Of a stretch of DNA of 64,000 nt, positions 53,305 through 61,604 are shown one piece after another. A program made the translations under genes and the position numbers. The first letter of the stretch is position 1. Every line of letters starts with the position of its first letter. Below the pieces are notes generated by a model. That model had not been told where the DNA came from. It did no database searches and saw nothing but the letters and a program-made list of their open reading frames with translations. This DNA is from Candidatus Defluviicoccus seviourii (GTDB lineage: Bacteria > Pseudomonadota > Alphaproteobacteria > Rhodospirillales > Defluviicoccaceae): the NCBI GenBank assembly GCA_900609035.2, contig UXAT02000002.1, positions 1 to 64,000 of the forward strand, given 5' to 3'.

Positions 53305-54477
53305 TTGTCCTCCCATCCGATCCCCGCCGCCGCACCCTCACTCGATCTCGCCTTCAGTGCCGCCCGTTGGTGCTCTTTCCGCTTCGGCTCGGGCAGTGTG
53401 GTCATCGATCCCACCTCCGGCCGCTACCTTTATCTGGACACCGTCGCATCCCGGCTGCTGCAGTTTCTGGCCGCGTGTGAGACCGGCGAAGCGGCGTTCG
53501 TACAGTTCGCACGCGAGCTGCGGGTCGACGTCCCGGTCGCGGCCGCTCTCGCCCGGAAGCTCGAGGCCGAACTGGCGCACTGCGTGGCGGATGTCGCACC
53601 TCCTCCCGATACGGCTGCCGGGAACGGTCCTGTCCGTCCGCCTGCGGGAGGCGCCGCGCTCGATGCCGTGCTGGAGGTCGGCGAGCGCCCGGTCAGGGTG
53701 CGCTGCTTCGATCCGCCGATCGCCCGCTCGTTCGACGGGATGGCAGCGCCGGCGCGCGCGCCCAACCGCGAACCCGCGGCGACGCTTGACCTGTTCGCCG
53801 GGAAAGATGGGTATCAGGTGGCCGGGGACGGCCGCGTGCTCCAAGCGACCGTTGATCCGTTCGTGGCGCGCTGGGCGCTCGTTCGCGCGCTCGCCGCGGC
53901 CAGCTACGCGGATCGGCGCCTGGTCGCTGTGCTGCACGCCGCAGCCGTTGCCGCCGGTAACGCTGCCATCGTGCTGGCCGGCGCCGGCGGTTCCGGCAAG
54001 ACGACGCTTGCGGCCGGTCTCGTCCGCAACGGCCTGTCCTTCCTCGCCGATGACGCGGTGCCGCTCACGGCCGCGGGCGAGGTCCTGCCGGTTCGCCTGG
54101 CGATGTCGATCAAGGCCGGTGGCTGGCCGATCGTCGGCGCGCTCTTTCCAGCCCTTTCCGGGCAGCCCGTGCACCGGCTGGGCCGGGGCCAATGCCGCTA
54201 CCTTTGGCCTGTTGCGGCCGCCGATCCGGGTCCATCGGCGGCGCCGTTGGCTGTTGCAGTGGTCGTTTTCCCGCGCTACTGCCGCGGAGCAACGACCGTG
54301 GTCGCGCCCTTGTCGCCGGTGGAGTTGCTGGCAGGCCTCGGCGCCACCGGCACCCTTCCCACCGGCCAGCCGGAGGCGTTCGCATCCCTGTTGCGCTGGG
54401 CCGAGCGCGTACCGGCCTTCCGCCTTGTCTTCGGCGATCTGGACGGTGCGATCGCCGCCGTTCGTCGGCTGATCTGA
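53305..54477 (+). CDS. PqqD-like/HprK-related kinase fusion
   Basis: A 390-residue protein. Residues 25-95 form a PqqD/RRE-like domain (VVIDPTSGRYLYLDTVASRL). Residues 160-390 resemble HprK/P-type serine kinase with P-loop LAGAGGSGKTTLAAGL (about 224-239), followed by FLADDAVPL. Such proteins occur in peptide-modification gene sets such as lasso-type RiPP and HPr-related systems. The start is probably TTG at 53305. The nucleotidyltransferase gene follows after 10 bp, so one operon is likely. Confidence 0.78.
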   Translation: MSSHPIPAAAPSLDLAFSAARWCSFRFGSGSVVIDPTSGRYLYLDTVASRLLQFLAACETGEAAFVQFARELRVDVPVAAALARKLEAELAHCVADVAPPPDTAAGNGPVRPPAGGAALDAVLEVGERPVRVRCFDPPIARSFDGMAAPARAPNREPAATLDLFAGKDGYQVAGDGRVLQATVDPFVARWALVRALAAASYADRRLVAVLHAAAVAAGNAAIVLAGAGGSGKTTLAAGLVRNGLSFLADDAVPLTAAGEVLPVRLAMSIKAGGWPIVGALFPALSGQPVHRLGRGQCRYLWPVAAADPGPSAAPLAVAVVVFPRYCRGATTVVAPLSPVELLAGLGATGTLPTGQPEAFASLLRWAERVPAFRLVFGDLDGAIAAVRRLI

Positions 54478-54487
54478 CGGCGGGCCG

Positions 54488-55606
54488 GTGAGCGCGCCCA
54501 CGAAGGCCACGCATCCCTTTCCCCTTCTGTGCGCCATCGTACGGGCCTGGCTTCGGCCGGACGAGCCGGCTGACGTGCCGCGCGGTTTAAGCGATCGCCC
54601 GCCCGCGGATCTGGCTGCGCTGGTGCGGGTGGCCGGCCACCACATGGTGATGCCGGCGCTGGCGGCCGCCCTTGAGGCGCAAGGGCAGCTCGCCGGCTTG
54701 CCGGCCGACTTCGCGCGCATCCTGCGTGCCGCCCGCCACTATAACCGCAAGCGCAACGCCGCCTACGCCGCCGCCCTCGAAGAGACCTGCCTGCTCCTGA
54801 ACGGGATCGGGATCGAGCCGGTCCTGCTCAAAGGCGCCAACCGGCTGGTGGACGACCTCTATCCGGACACGAGCTATCGTTTCCTGAACGACCTCGATCT
54901 GCTTGTCCCGGCAGACCGGGCGGCCGAAGCCCATGCGCTCTTGCGGGGCAGCGGCTATCGCGCGCCCTTCCCGTTCGCGCCGCCTCACCACCTGCCTTTG
55001 CTTGAGCACCCGCTGTTGCCGATCGCGATCGAGCTGCACCACCAGCCGCTGCCGCCGCCGGCGGATCGGGTGCTGGCCGCGGCCACGATGGCGGGCAGCG
55101 CGGAGCGGCGTGCGTTCCGCTCGGCCCAGGTCCGCCTTCCGGGTCCGTTCGAGCAGATCGTCCACCTGATCGCCGCGGCGCAGATCCAGGACAGTCATCG
55201 CCTGAGCGGGACCGCGCCGCTGCGCGAACTCCTGGAAGCAGCGCTGCTCGTGGCACGGCTGGGGCCGGACGGCGTGCCGCTGGTCATCGAGCGGTTTCGC
55301 CAAGCCGGCTTCGGCCTGTCGGCGCGGCTGTTCTTCGCCCGGCTGGCGGCAACGCTCGGTCTTGGCGTGGCTTCGCCGCCGCCGGCCGGTCTGGCGCCCG
55401 CGCTCATCAACCATTGGGCGCGCCTGCAGGACCGATCGGCGGTTGCGAGCGCCATCGGCCGGATGCAGCGCCTGTTCGGCCGTTACGCCCTCGATCTGCA
55501 ATGGTTTGCCAGGGTTCCACCGTATCGCGCCCGCCTGATCGCCGATCTCGGCACGAGAAGCTTCTACCGCCGCAAGATTACTTCCGTCGTCCGCACTTGG
55601 CGCTAG
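54488..55606 (+). CDS. Nucleotidyltransferase-fold family protein
   Basis: A 372-residue protein of the NTP_transf_5 type. The core motif is PVLLKGANRLVDDLYPD and the acidic cluster RFLNDLDLLVP, with helical surroundings. Proteins of this family accompany PqqD-like and HprK-related kinases in RiPP-like loci; their activity is unknown. It starts at GTG 54488. Its TAG stop lies in the CTAG at the left end of a repeat element, so element insertion did not disrupt it. Confidence 0.8.
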   Translation: MSAPTKATHPFPLLCAIVRAWLRPDEPADVPRGLSDRPPADLAALVRVAGHHMVMPALAAALEAQGQLAGLPADFARILRAARHYNRKRNAAYAAALEETCLLLNGIGIEPVLLKGANRLVDDLYPDTSYRFLNDLDLLVPADRAAEAHALLRGSGYRAPFPFAPPHHLPLLEHPLLPIAIELHHQPLPPPADRVLAAATMAGSAERRAFRSAQVRLPGPFEQIVHLIAAAQIQDSHRLSGTAPLRELLEAALLVARLGPDGVPLVIERFRQAGFGLSARLFFARLAATLGLGVASPPPAGLAPALINHWARLQDRSAVASAIGRMQRLFGRYALDLQWFARVPPYRARLIADLGTRSFYRRKITSVVRTWR

Positions 55607-55723
55607 TGCACTGGCACAAACAGAGGGTACATCCTGTTTGTGCCGAAAGTGCACGCGATTCAGTATGTTGTGCAGCGACAACCTTGCTCGGGCGTGAATC
55701 ACCCGATTGGGTCGCTGCACTAG
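55603..55723. mobile_element. 121-bp double-hairpin CTAG element, intact copy
   Basis: It runs CTAG to CTAG; counting flanks, GCGCTAGTGCA and TGCACTAGCGC are an 11-bp perfect inverted repeat. Hairpin one pairs GGCACAAACAG with CTGTTTGTGCC. Hairpin two pairs GTGCAGCGAC with GTCGCTGCAC. It overlaps the stop codon of the nucleotidyltransferase gene. Nearly identical to the copy at 34061. Confidence 0.85.
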
Positions 55724-55792
55724 CGCTCTCGCCCGCCACCACGTCCACTCCCCCTTCACCGCCATGGCCGGCAGCAACCGCCGCGCGACGGT

Positions 55793-56566
55793 TCATTTGG
55801 TGGTGTAGCCGCCGTTGACGAGGATGGTCTGGCCGGTCATCCACCAACCGTCCGAGACCAGCAGGCGGATAAAGGGGACGATGTCCTCGATATCGGTGAG
55901 TCCGGTCTTGGAGAACTTTGAGAGCGCTGCAGCGGTCTTGTGATAGGCGACCGCATCCGCGCCCTCGGCCGGGTAGAAGAACGGCGTGTCCATCGGGCCA
56001 GGGCCAATGGCGGTCACCGAGATGCCGCGATCGCCGAACTCCTTCGAGGCCGCGCGCGTGAAATGCTCGACCGGAGCCTTGGTGCCGGCATAGCTCGAAT
56101 AGAAGGGTGTGTAGGCGCCGAGCAGCGAGGTGACGAGCGTGCAGATCTTGCCGTTGTCGTTGAGCTGCTTGCCGGCTTCCTTGATGAAGAAGAAGGCCGC
56201 CTTGGCGTTGACCGCAGCCATCTCGTCATATTCAGCTTCCGAGATCTCGGCCATCGGCTTCTTCAGCACCTTGCCGACGGTGTTGATGGCGATGTCCGGA
56301 CGGCCGATGGCGGCGATGGCGTCGGCGAACAGCTTCTCGGTCGCGCTGGCCGTGATCAGGTTCGCTTGGAAAGCGGCGGCCTCGGCTCCGGCCGCCTTTA
56401 CCGCGGCGACGGTCGCGTCGGCATCCGCCTTGCTGGCAGCACTGTTGTAATGAATCGCGATTGCCTTGGCGCCATGCGCGGCGAGATCGCGGGCGATCAA
56501 CCCGCCGAGGTTTTTCGCGCCGCCGGCGATGATGACGGTTTTGCCTTGGATGCTGTGATCGGTCAT
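55793..56566 (-). CDS. SDR-family oxidoreductase
   Basis: A 257-residue short-chain dehydrogenase. The nucleotide-binding turn is GGAKNLGGLIA, INTVGK stands in the NNAG region, and the active-site block is SLLGAYTPFYSSYAGTK with Tyr-x3-Lys. It uses NAD(P) to interconvert an alcohol and a ketone in the cytosol. It is divergent from the LysR gene, which probably regulates it. Confidence 0.88.
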   Translation of the reverse strand: MTDHSIQGKTVIIAGGAKNLGGLIARDLAAHGAKAIAIHYNSAASKADADATVAAVKAAGAEAAAFQANLITASATEKLFADAIAAIGRPDIAINTVGKVLKKPMAEISEAEYDEMAAVNAKAAFFFIKEAGKQLNDNGKICTLVTSLLGAYTPFYSSYAGTKAPVEHFTRAASKEFGDRGISVTAIGPGPMDTPFFYPAEGADAVAYHKTAAALSKFSKTGLTDIEDIVPFIRLLVSDGWWMTGQTILVNGGYTTK

Positions 56567-56667
56567 GAAATCGGCCTCCTTTGCCGGGTGCGCGACCGCT
56601 TCGATATCGATGGCCGCTTCCAGAAGACGACAATACCGTCTAGGATTGCACGATAAAGGCGATCATT

Positions 56668-56684
56668 CTGACATCATTTGTCAG
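56668..56684. promoter_or_regulatory. Probable LysR operator
   Basis: CTGACATCATTTGTCAG is a 17-bp palindrome (6-bp arms, 5-bp spacer) in the 146-bp divergent gap between the SDR and LysR genes, 28 bp before the LysR start. LysR-type regulators typically bind such interrupted dyads. Confidence 0.6.
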
Positions 56685-56712
56685 GAACGCCGCTCAATCG
56701 AAGTCGCCCCCT

Positions 56713-57612
56713 TTGGACCGTATCGACCTGTTCCGCATCTTTTCCCGCGTCGTCGAGTGCGCGAGCTTCACCCGTGCCGCCGATACGCTCGGCATCCCCC
56801 GTTCGTCGGTCTCGGCGGCGATTCAGGAACTGGAAGGCCGGGTTGGCGCGCGGCTGCTCCATCGCACCACGCGGAAGGTGTCGCCGACGCAGGACGGCAC
56901 AACCCTCTATGAACGGTGCCAGCGAGCCATCGCGGAGGTTGAGGACACAGAGAACCTGTTCCGGCAGACGGCGGCACAGCCGTCGGGCCGGTTGAAGATC
57001 GATGTTCCTGGCCGGATCGGACGGTTGATCATAGCGCCGGCGTTGCCCGAGTTCCTGGATCGCTATCCGCAGATCGACGTCGAGCTGGGCGTCACCGACC
57101 GCGCGGTGAACCTGATCGAAGAGAGCATCGATTGTGTCCTGCGCGTCGGCCCGCTCAGCGATTCCGGCCTGATCGCGCGGCCGATCGGCAAGCTGCCGCT
57201 GATCAACGTCGCAAGCCCTGCCTATCTCGCACGACACGGAACGCCACAGTCGCCGGACGACCTGGCCAACCATTGGGCCGTCAACTATGCGTCGCCTTCC
57301 AGTGGCCGAGTCGAGGGCTGGGAGTGGATCGAGGACGGTGCCATACGAACGCTGCCGTTGCGGAGCCGCGTCACGGTCAACAGCGCCGAAGCCTACATCG
57401 CCTGCTGCCTCGCCGGCCTCGGCTTGATCCAGATCCCGGTTTACGATGTAAGGGGTTATCTGGACGCTGGCGAACTCCTCGAAGTGATGCCCGATCACCG
57501 CGCGGATTCCATGCCGATGGCCTTGCTCTATCCCCATCGCCAGCATGTCTCGCGCCGATTGCAGGTTTTTGCTGATTGGCTTGAAATGCTGCTCAGGCGG
57601 CTGCTCTTGTAG
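56713..57612 (+). CDS. LysR-family transcriptional regulator
   Basis: A 299-residue regulator. The N-terminal winged helix-turn-helix is visible in DLFRIFSRVVECASFTRAAD and SSVSAAIQELEGRVGARLLH. The C-terminal periplasmic-binding-like effector domain includes IDCVLRVGPLSDSGLIAR. The start is a TTG at 56713. It likely controls the divergent SDR gene through the palindrome between them. Confidence 0.9.
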   Translation: MDRIDLFRIFSRVVECASFTRAADTLGIPRSSVSAAIQELEGRVGARLLHRTTRKVSPTQDGTTLYERCQRAIAEVEDTENLFRQTAAQPSGRLKIDVPGRIGRLIIAPALPEFLDRYPQIDVELGVTDRAVNLIEESIDCVLRVGPLSDSGLIARPIGKLPLINVASPAYLARHGTPQSPDDLANHWAVNYASPSSGRVEGWEWIEDGAIRTLPLRSRVTVNSAEAYIACCLAGLGLIQIPVYDVRGYLDAGELLEVMPDHRADSMPMALLYPHRQHVSRRLQVFADWLEMLLRRLLL

Positions 57613-57628
57613 GCACGAAGGTTAGCGT

Positions 57629-57664
57629 CCAAGGAGATAGGGGAAGTCCAAGGAGATAGGGGAA
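57629..57664. repeat. 17-bp direct repeat
   Basis: CCAAGGAGATAGGGGAA occurs twice, separated by 2 bp, directly after the LysR gene. Confidence 0.8.
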
Positions 57665-57696
57665 ATTGTCGGTGATCGACGGCCACACGCCCCTTC

Positions 57697-57814
57697 ACCG
57701 TCATGGCCGGCGGAGGCCGGCCAACCACGACTTCCCGCAGACACCACAACGGGTTGCAAGCCGTGGATGCGCGTGCCTGACCCGCGGAACGAGTCCGCGG
57801 GGGCGCATGACGGT
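57697..57814. repeat. CCGTCATGGCCGG palindromic repeat, copy 1
   Basis: Starts ACCGTCATGGCCGG and ends GCGCATGACGGT, an inverted end. The middle CACCACAACGGGTTGCAAG and CCGTGG are shared with copy 2. Extragenic repeats of this type are common in alphaproteobacteria. Confidence 0.75.
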
Positions 57815-57897
57815 GGGAGAGAGGCGAGGACGTCACCGCGTACACCCCCTCCCGACCCGTCATGGCCGGCGCATCATAGCGTCCACACCCGCCTCAC

Positions 57898-57999
57898 ACC
57901 CGTCATGGCCGGCGAAGGCCGGCCATCCACGCCTTCCTTCAGCCACCACAACGGGTTGCAAGCCGTGGGTGCGCGGGTCTCTCGCCCGCGCATGACGGT
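57898..57999. repeat. CCGTCATGGCCGG palindromic repeat, copy 2
   Basis: Starts ACCCGTCATGGCCGG and ends CATGACGGT. It is about 85% similar to copy 1, lacking some of its internal sequence. A partial third copy (CCCGTCATGGCCGGCGCATC) lies at about 57857. Confidence 0.75.
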
Positions 58000-58143
58000 T
58001 GGGAGTGAGGGGCGGAAACAGGGGCAGGCGGCGCACTGCGCCCGGCCTGGACAACACTGCGCCTCCTTTGGCATCCTCATTCAAGGGATTACATGGCGCG
58101 CCGGCACCTGAGGCGGCCCAGGGAGCGGGGGCGGCAAGCAAGC

Positions 58144-61100
58144 ATGAGCGGGGAAACGGAAGGCGAACGTATCGCCCTTGAGCTCATCGCCGAGGAGGCC
58201 AAGGCGCGCACCGGCACCCTCGACCTTGGCCAGCTCGGGCTGACGGCGTTGCCCGAGGCGCTGTTCGCGCTCAAGCACTTAACGCGCCTCAACCTCGGGT
58301 GGGGCATTCATGACGAAGACGGCAATTGGCAAGATAACCGCAGCGACATCGCGCCGAATGCGATCGAGGGGTCGCTCGCCAGGCTCAAGCAACTCCCGAA
58401 CTTGGCGGCGCTGTCACTGAGCTATTGCCAACTAGAGAGCCTCAAGGAACTCCCTGCCCTCGCAAACCTGCAAGAGTTCGATTGCTCCAGCAACAACGTA
58501 AGCAATCTCGAGCCGCTGGCCCGTCTCGTCAACCTGCAAATGCTCCATTGCGCTGGCACCGAAGTGAGCGATCTCGGGCCGCTGGACGCTCTGGCCAACC
58601 TGCATTCGCTCGACTGCTTCATGACGAATGTGAGCGATCTCAGGCCGCTGACCGGTCTCATCAACCTACAGTCGCTCGTTTGCTACAACACGACGTTGAG
58701 CGATCTCGGGCCGCTCGCCGGTCTCATCAACCTCCAATCGCTCAATTGCGCCACGACCAAAGTGAGCGATCTCGGGCCGCTCGCCGGCCTTCTCAACCTG
58801 CAATTGCTCCATTGCAATCGCAGCAAAGTGAGCGATCTCCGGCCGCTGACCGGTCTCGTCAACCTGCAGTCGCTCCGGTGCTCCGAAACCCAAGTGAGCG
58901 ATCTCGGGCCGCTGGCCGGTCTCGTCAACCTGGAAACGCTCGATTGCTCCCGCACTCGCGTGAGCGATCTCGGACCACTGGCTAACCTCACCGCGATCGG
59001 AACGCTCGATCTGTCCGGCTGCCGGCTCGCCGACTTCCCGCGCTGGCTGTTGGAGCGGCCGTCACTTGAGGAACTAATCCTCTACCAAACTGAGATTCCG
59101 GGCGTGCCGGACGCGGTGCTGTCGCAACGGTACTCTGATAACTGCCTGGAATCCCTGCGCGCACATGTGCGCGATCTGGATGTCGGCGCCGCCCCGGTGC
59201 TGGACGTCAAGCTGCTCGTGCTCGGCAACGGCCGGGTCGGCAAAACCCAACTGTGCCGCCGCCTGCGCGGCGAGGCTTATGACGAAAGCGAGGCCTCGAC
59301 GCATGGCATTGCCACCACCCGGGCGCCGCTGCCCGGCAGCGATGGCGGCGCGGCAACGCCGCTGCAGATTTGGGACTTCGGCGGCCAGGACCTTTATCAC
59401 GGCACGCATGCGTTGTTCACGCGCGCCAATGCCCTCTTCCTCCTCCTCTGGTCGCCTGCGCTCGAAAACACGGCCGAGGAGATGGTTGACGGCATAACCT
59501 TCCGCAACCAGCCGCTCGCCTATTGGGTCGACTACGTGCGCCACTTAGGCGGCAAGCGCAGCGCGGTCGTCGTCGTCCAGGCCCGCTGCGACCGGGTTGA
59601 GGACGAGGCGCTCTGCCCGGTGTCCGAGGCCGAGCTGTTCGCTGCTTTCGGCTTCGTCCGCATGCTGCGCTTCAGCGCCCGCACCGATCGTGGCCGCGCC
59701 ACGCTCGAGGAGGCATTGGCGGAGGCCGCCGCTTGGCTGCGCCAGCAGGAGGGGATCGCCACCATCGGCGCCGGCCGCGCGCGGGTGAAGGAGAAGCTGG
59801 AGGCACTGCGCGATGCCGATGCGGGGCTGCCGCCGGCAGTGCGCCAATACCGCACCTTGAGCCAGGCGCATTTCCAGGACTTATGCGCCGCGGCGGGTGG
59901 TGTCAGCTCGCCGCCGCATTTGCTGGAATACCTGCACAATGCCGGCATCGTTTTCTACCGGCAGGGGCTGTTCCACGATCAGATCATCCTCGATCAGGGC
60001 TGGGCGCTCGACGCGATCTACGCCGTTTTCCACCGGGAGAAGTGCTACCGCTGGATCCGCCGCAACCACGGCCGCTTCACCCGCGCCGACTTGGCCGATT
60101 GGGTCTGGGGGGAGCACAGCGAAGGTGAGCAGAAGCTGTTCCTCAGCATGATGCAGTCCTGCGGCGTCTGCTTCGTGCACCGCGAGGCGGCTCAAGGGCT
60201 GGAGGCGGAATACATCGCCCCCGACCTGCTGCCGGCGCGGGCGGCGATGGAACTCGAACTCGTGCAGAAGTGGGATGCGGAAGCGGAGACGGAGGAGGCG
60301 AGCTTCACCTACGCGCTGCTGCACCCCGGCCTGATCCGCAGCATCATCGCCCGCATCGGCCGCGACGCCGGGATCGCCGCCGACTACTGGCAGGGCGGTG
60401 TTTATGTTTACGAGGTCCGCACCGGCAGCCGCGGCATGATCGAGGCGGAAAAGGGCGACGCTTGGGGCGGCCGCATCCGCGTGCAGGCGCAGCGCGGCCG
60501 GGCAGGCGAACTGCTGCTGCGCTTGTGCACGCTGGTGAAATGGGAAAACTCGATTGCTGGGATCACGCCAGAGGCCGTGGCGGCGCCAGCCGGCGGGCGG
60601 TTGGACGCCGGCTTGCAGGTGCCGGGGGAAGAGGCCGCGCTGCCCGCGCCGATGACCTTCGCCCAGGAGCCATCGCCGCAGCCGGAATGGTGCGTCTCCT
60701 ACGCCTGGGGAGACGAGACGCCAGAGGGACGGGGCCGGGAAGGCGTGGTCGATCGGCTCTGCGAGCGGGCGGAGGCGCAAGGCAAGACCATCCTGCGCGA
60801 CAAGACGGCGATGGGCCTCGGCGAGCAGATCTCCAAATTCATGGACCGGATCGGCCGCGCCAATCGTGTTTTCATCATCCTCAGCGACAAGTATCTCACG
60901 TCCCCCTTCTGCATGTTCGAGCTGTCCGAGGTTTGGCGGAACTGCCGGCAGGACGATGAGGAGTTCCTCAAGCGCATCCGCGTCTATACGCTGCCGTGTG
61001 CCAAGATCTGGAAACTAAAAGACCAGCTCAGATACGTCGAATATTGGCAGAGTGAGTTCACGGAACTCGAGGCAATCGTTAAGAACATCAATTTTTTCAA

Positions 61101-61239
61101 CTTAAGTGATAAGCACTTCAAGGCTTTGCAGTGCGCTCGCGCGTTCTCCCGCGACGTCAGCGGCATCTTAGGCACGGTGGCCGATATCCTGCAGCCGCGC
61201 GACTTCGAAGACCTGGTCAAGTACGGCTTTGCCGACTGA
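58144..61239 (+). CDS. LRR-Roc-COR-TIR protein
   Basis: A 1031-residue multidomain protein. Residues about 80-300 hold some ten 22-residue leucine-rich repeats (consensus L..L.NLQSL.C..T.VSDLGP). Residues 355-540 are a Roc GTPase: P-loop GNGRVGKTQL (from 361), switch WDFGGQDLYHGTH and VVVVQARCDR. A COR region follows to about 820 (LLEYLHNAGIVFY, ILDQGWALDAIYAVFHREKC). Residues 847-1010 are a C-terminal TIR domain: WCVSYAWGDE, ILRDKTAMGLGEQISKFMD and YLTSPFCMFELSEVW, with Glu926 at the catalytic position of NAD-cleaving TIRs. A ligand-sensing LRR, a Roc switch and a TIR effector make an immune-type NTPase likely, but this is inferred. Translation may alternatively start at 58093. Confidence 0.85.
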   Translation: MSGETEGERIALELIAEEAKARTGTLDLGQLGLTALPEALFALKHLTRLNLGWGIHDEDGNWQDNRSDIAPNAIEGSLARLKQLPNLAALSLSYCQLESLKELPALANLQEFDCSSNNVSNLEPLARLVNLQMLHCAGTEVSDLGPLDALANLHSLDCFMTNVSDLRPLTGLINLQSLVCYNTTLSDLGPLAGLINLQSLNCATTKVSDLGPLAGLLNLQLLHCNRSKVSDLRPLTGLVNLQSLRCSETQVSDLGPLAGLVNLETLDCSRTRVSDLGPLANLTAIGTLDLSGCRLADFPRWLLERPSLEELILYQTEIPGVPDAVLSQRYSDNCLESLRAHVRDLDVGAAPVLDVKLLVLGNGRVGKTQLCRRLRGEAYDESEASTHGIATTRAPLPGSDGGAATPLQIWDFGGQDLYHGTHALFTRANALFLLLWSPALENTAEEMVDGITFRNQPLAYWVDYVRHLGGKRSAVVVVQARCDRVEDEALCPVSEAELFAAFGFVRMLRFSARTDRGRATLEEALAEAAAWLRQQEGIATIGAGRARVKEKLEALRDADAGLPPAVRQYRTLSQAHFQDLCAAAGGVSSPPHLLEYLHNAGIVFYRQGLFHDQIILDQGWALDAIYAVFHREKCYRWIRRNHGRFTRADLADWVWGEHSEGEQKLFLSMMQSCGVCFVHREAAQGLEAEYIAPDLLPARAAMELELVQKWDAEAETEEASFTYALLHPGLIRSIIARIGRDAGIAADYWQGGVYVYEVRTGSRGMIEAEKGDAWGGRIRVQAQRGRAGELLLRLCTLVKWENSIAGITPEAVAAPAGGRLDAGLQVPGEEAALPAPMTFAQEPSPQPEWCVSYAWGDETPEGRGREGVVDRLCERAEAQGKTILRDKTAMGLGEQISKFMDRIGRANRVFIILSDKYLTSPFCMFELSEVWRNCRQDDEEFLKRIRVYTLPCAKIWKLKDQLRYVEYWQSEFTELEAIVKNINFFNLSDKHFKALQCARAFSRDVSGILGTVADILQPRDFEDLVKYGFAD
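58432..58985 (+). repeat. 66-bp tandem repeats in the LRR coding region
   Basis: About eight successive 66-bp units encoding 22-residue LRRs share GTGAGCGATCTCGGGCCGCT or GTGAGCGATCTCAGGCCGCT with little drift. The DNA-level similarity is high enough for recombination to change repeat number. Confidence 0.8.
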
Positions 61240-61604
61240 CTTGGGCGCGGGGCAGGGTTCGGCCGCCGCGGCCTGCCATCGGGCTCCGCATCACCGCCGG
61301 GCGGTGCTGGCTTCGCTCTTTACACCCGCTGTTGCAGACGCTATGTTCTTGTAATGTTCTTTCTTGGCGGCAGGCAGGCGGTGGCGCCGCGCTTAGATGA
61401 TGCGCCGATGACGACTGCTGGCCGCCAACAGGACGACATCCGATGCAAAAAGTACCCGGCCAAAGGCGATGAATGACGACAGATGAGGACGGGTGACGAC
61501 GAATGACGACACGCGCACGCCGCTCGCCACAACAAATTGGGGCTCGGTGGCCGCGCTGCACCCAACCGGACAAACAGTTCCTGGGAATGCGGTATTCTCC
61601 TGAG
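61240..61604. other. Intergenic region with short ATGACGAC repeats
   Basis: About 365 bp without a gene. At 61467-61512 TGAATGACGACAGATGAGG, GTGACGACGAATGACGACAC and similar give a run of ATGACGAC repeats just upstream of the epimerase gene. No promoter is evident. Confidence 0.5.

Larger units (their letters stand above)
57613..58143. other. Repeat-rich intergenic region
   Basis: About 530 bp between the LysR and LRR-Roc-COR-TIR genes. It holds the 17-bp direct repeat and the two palindromic repeats listed here. No gene is supported. Confidence 0.6.

Noticed and set aside
58432-58985. CRISPR-like regular repeats
   Set aside because: The 66-bp periodic units are in frame and encode leucine-rich repeats; there are no spacers.
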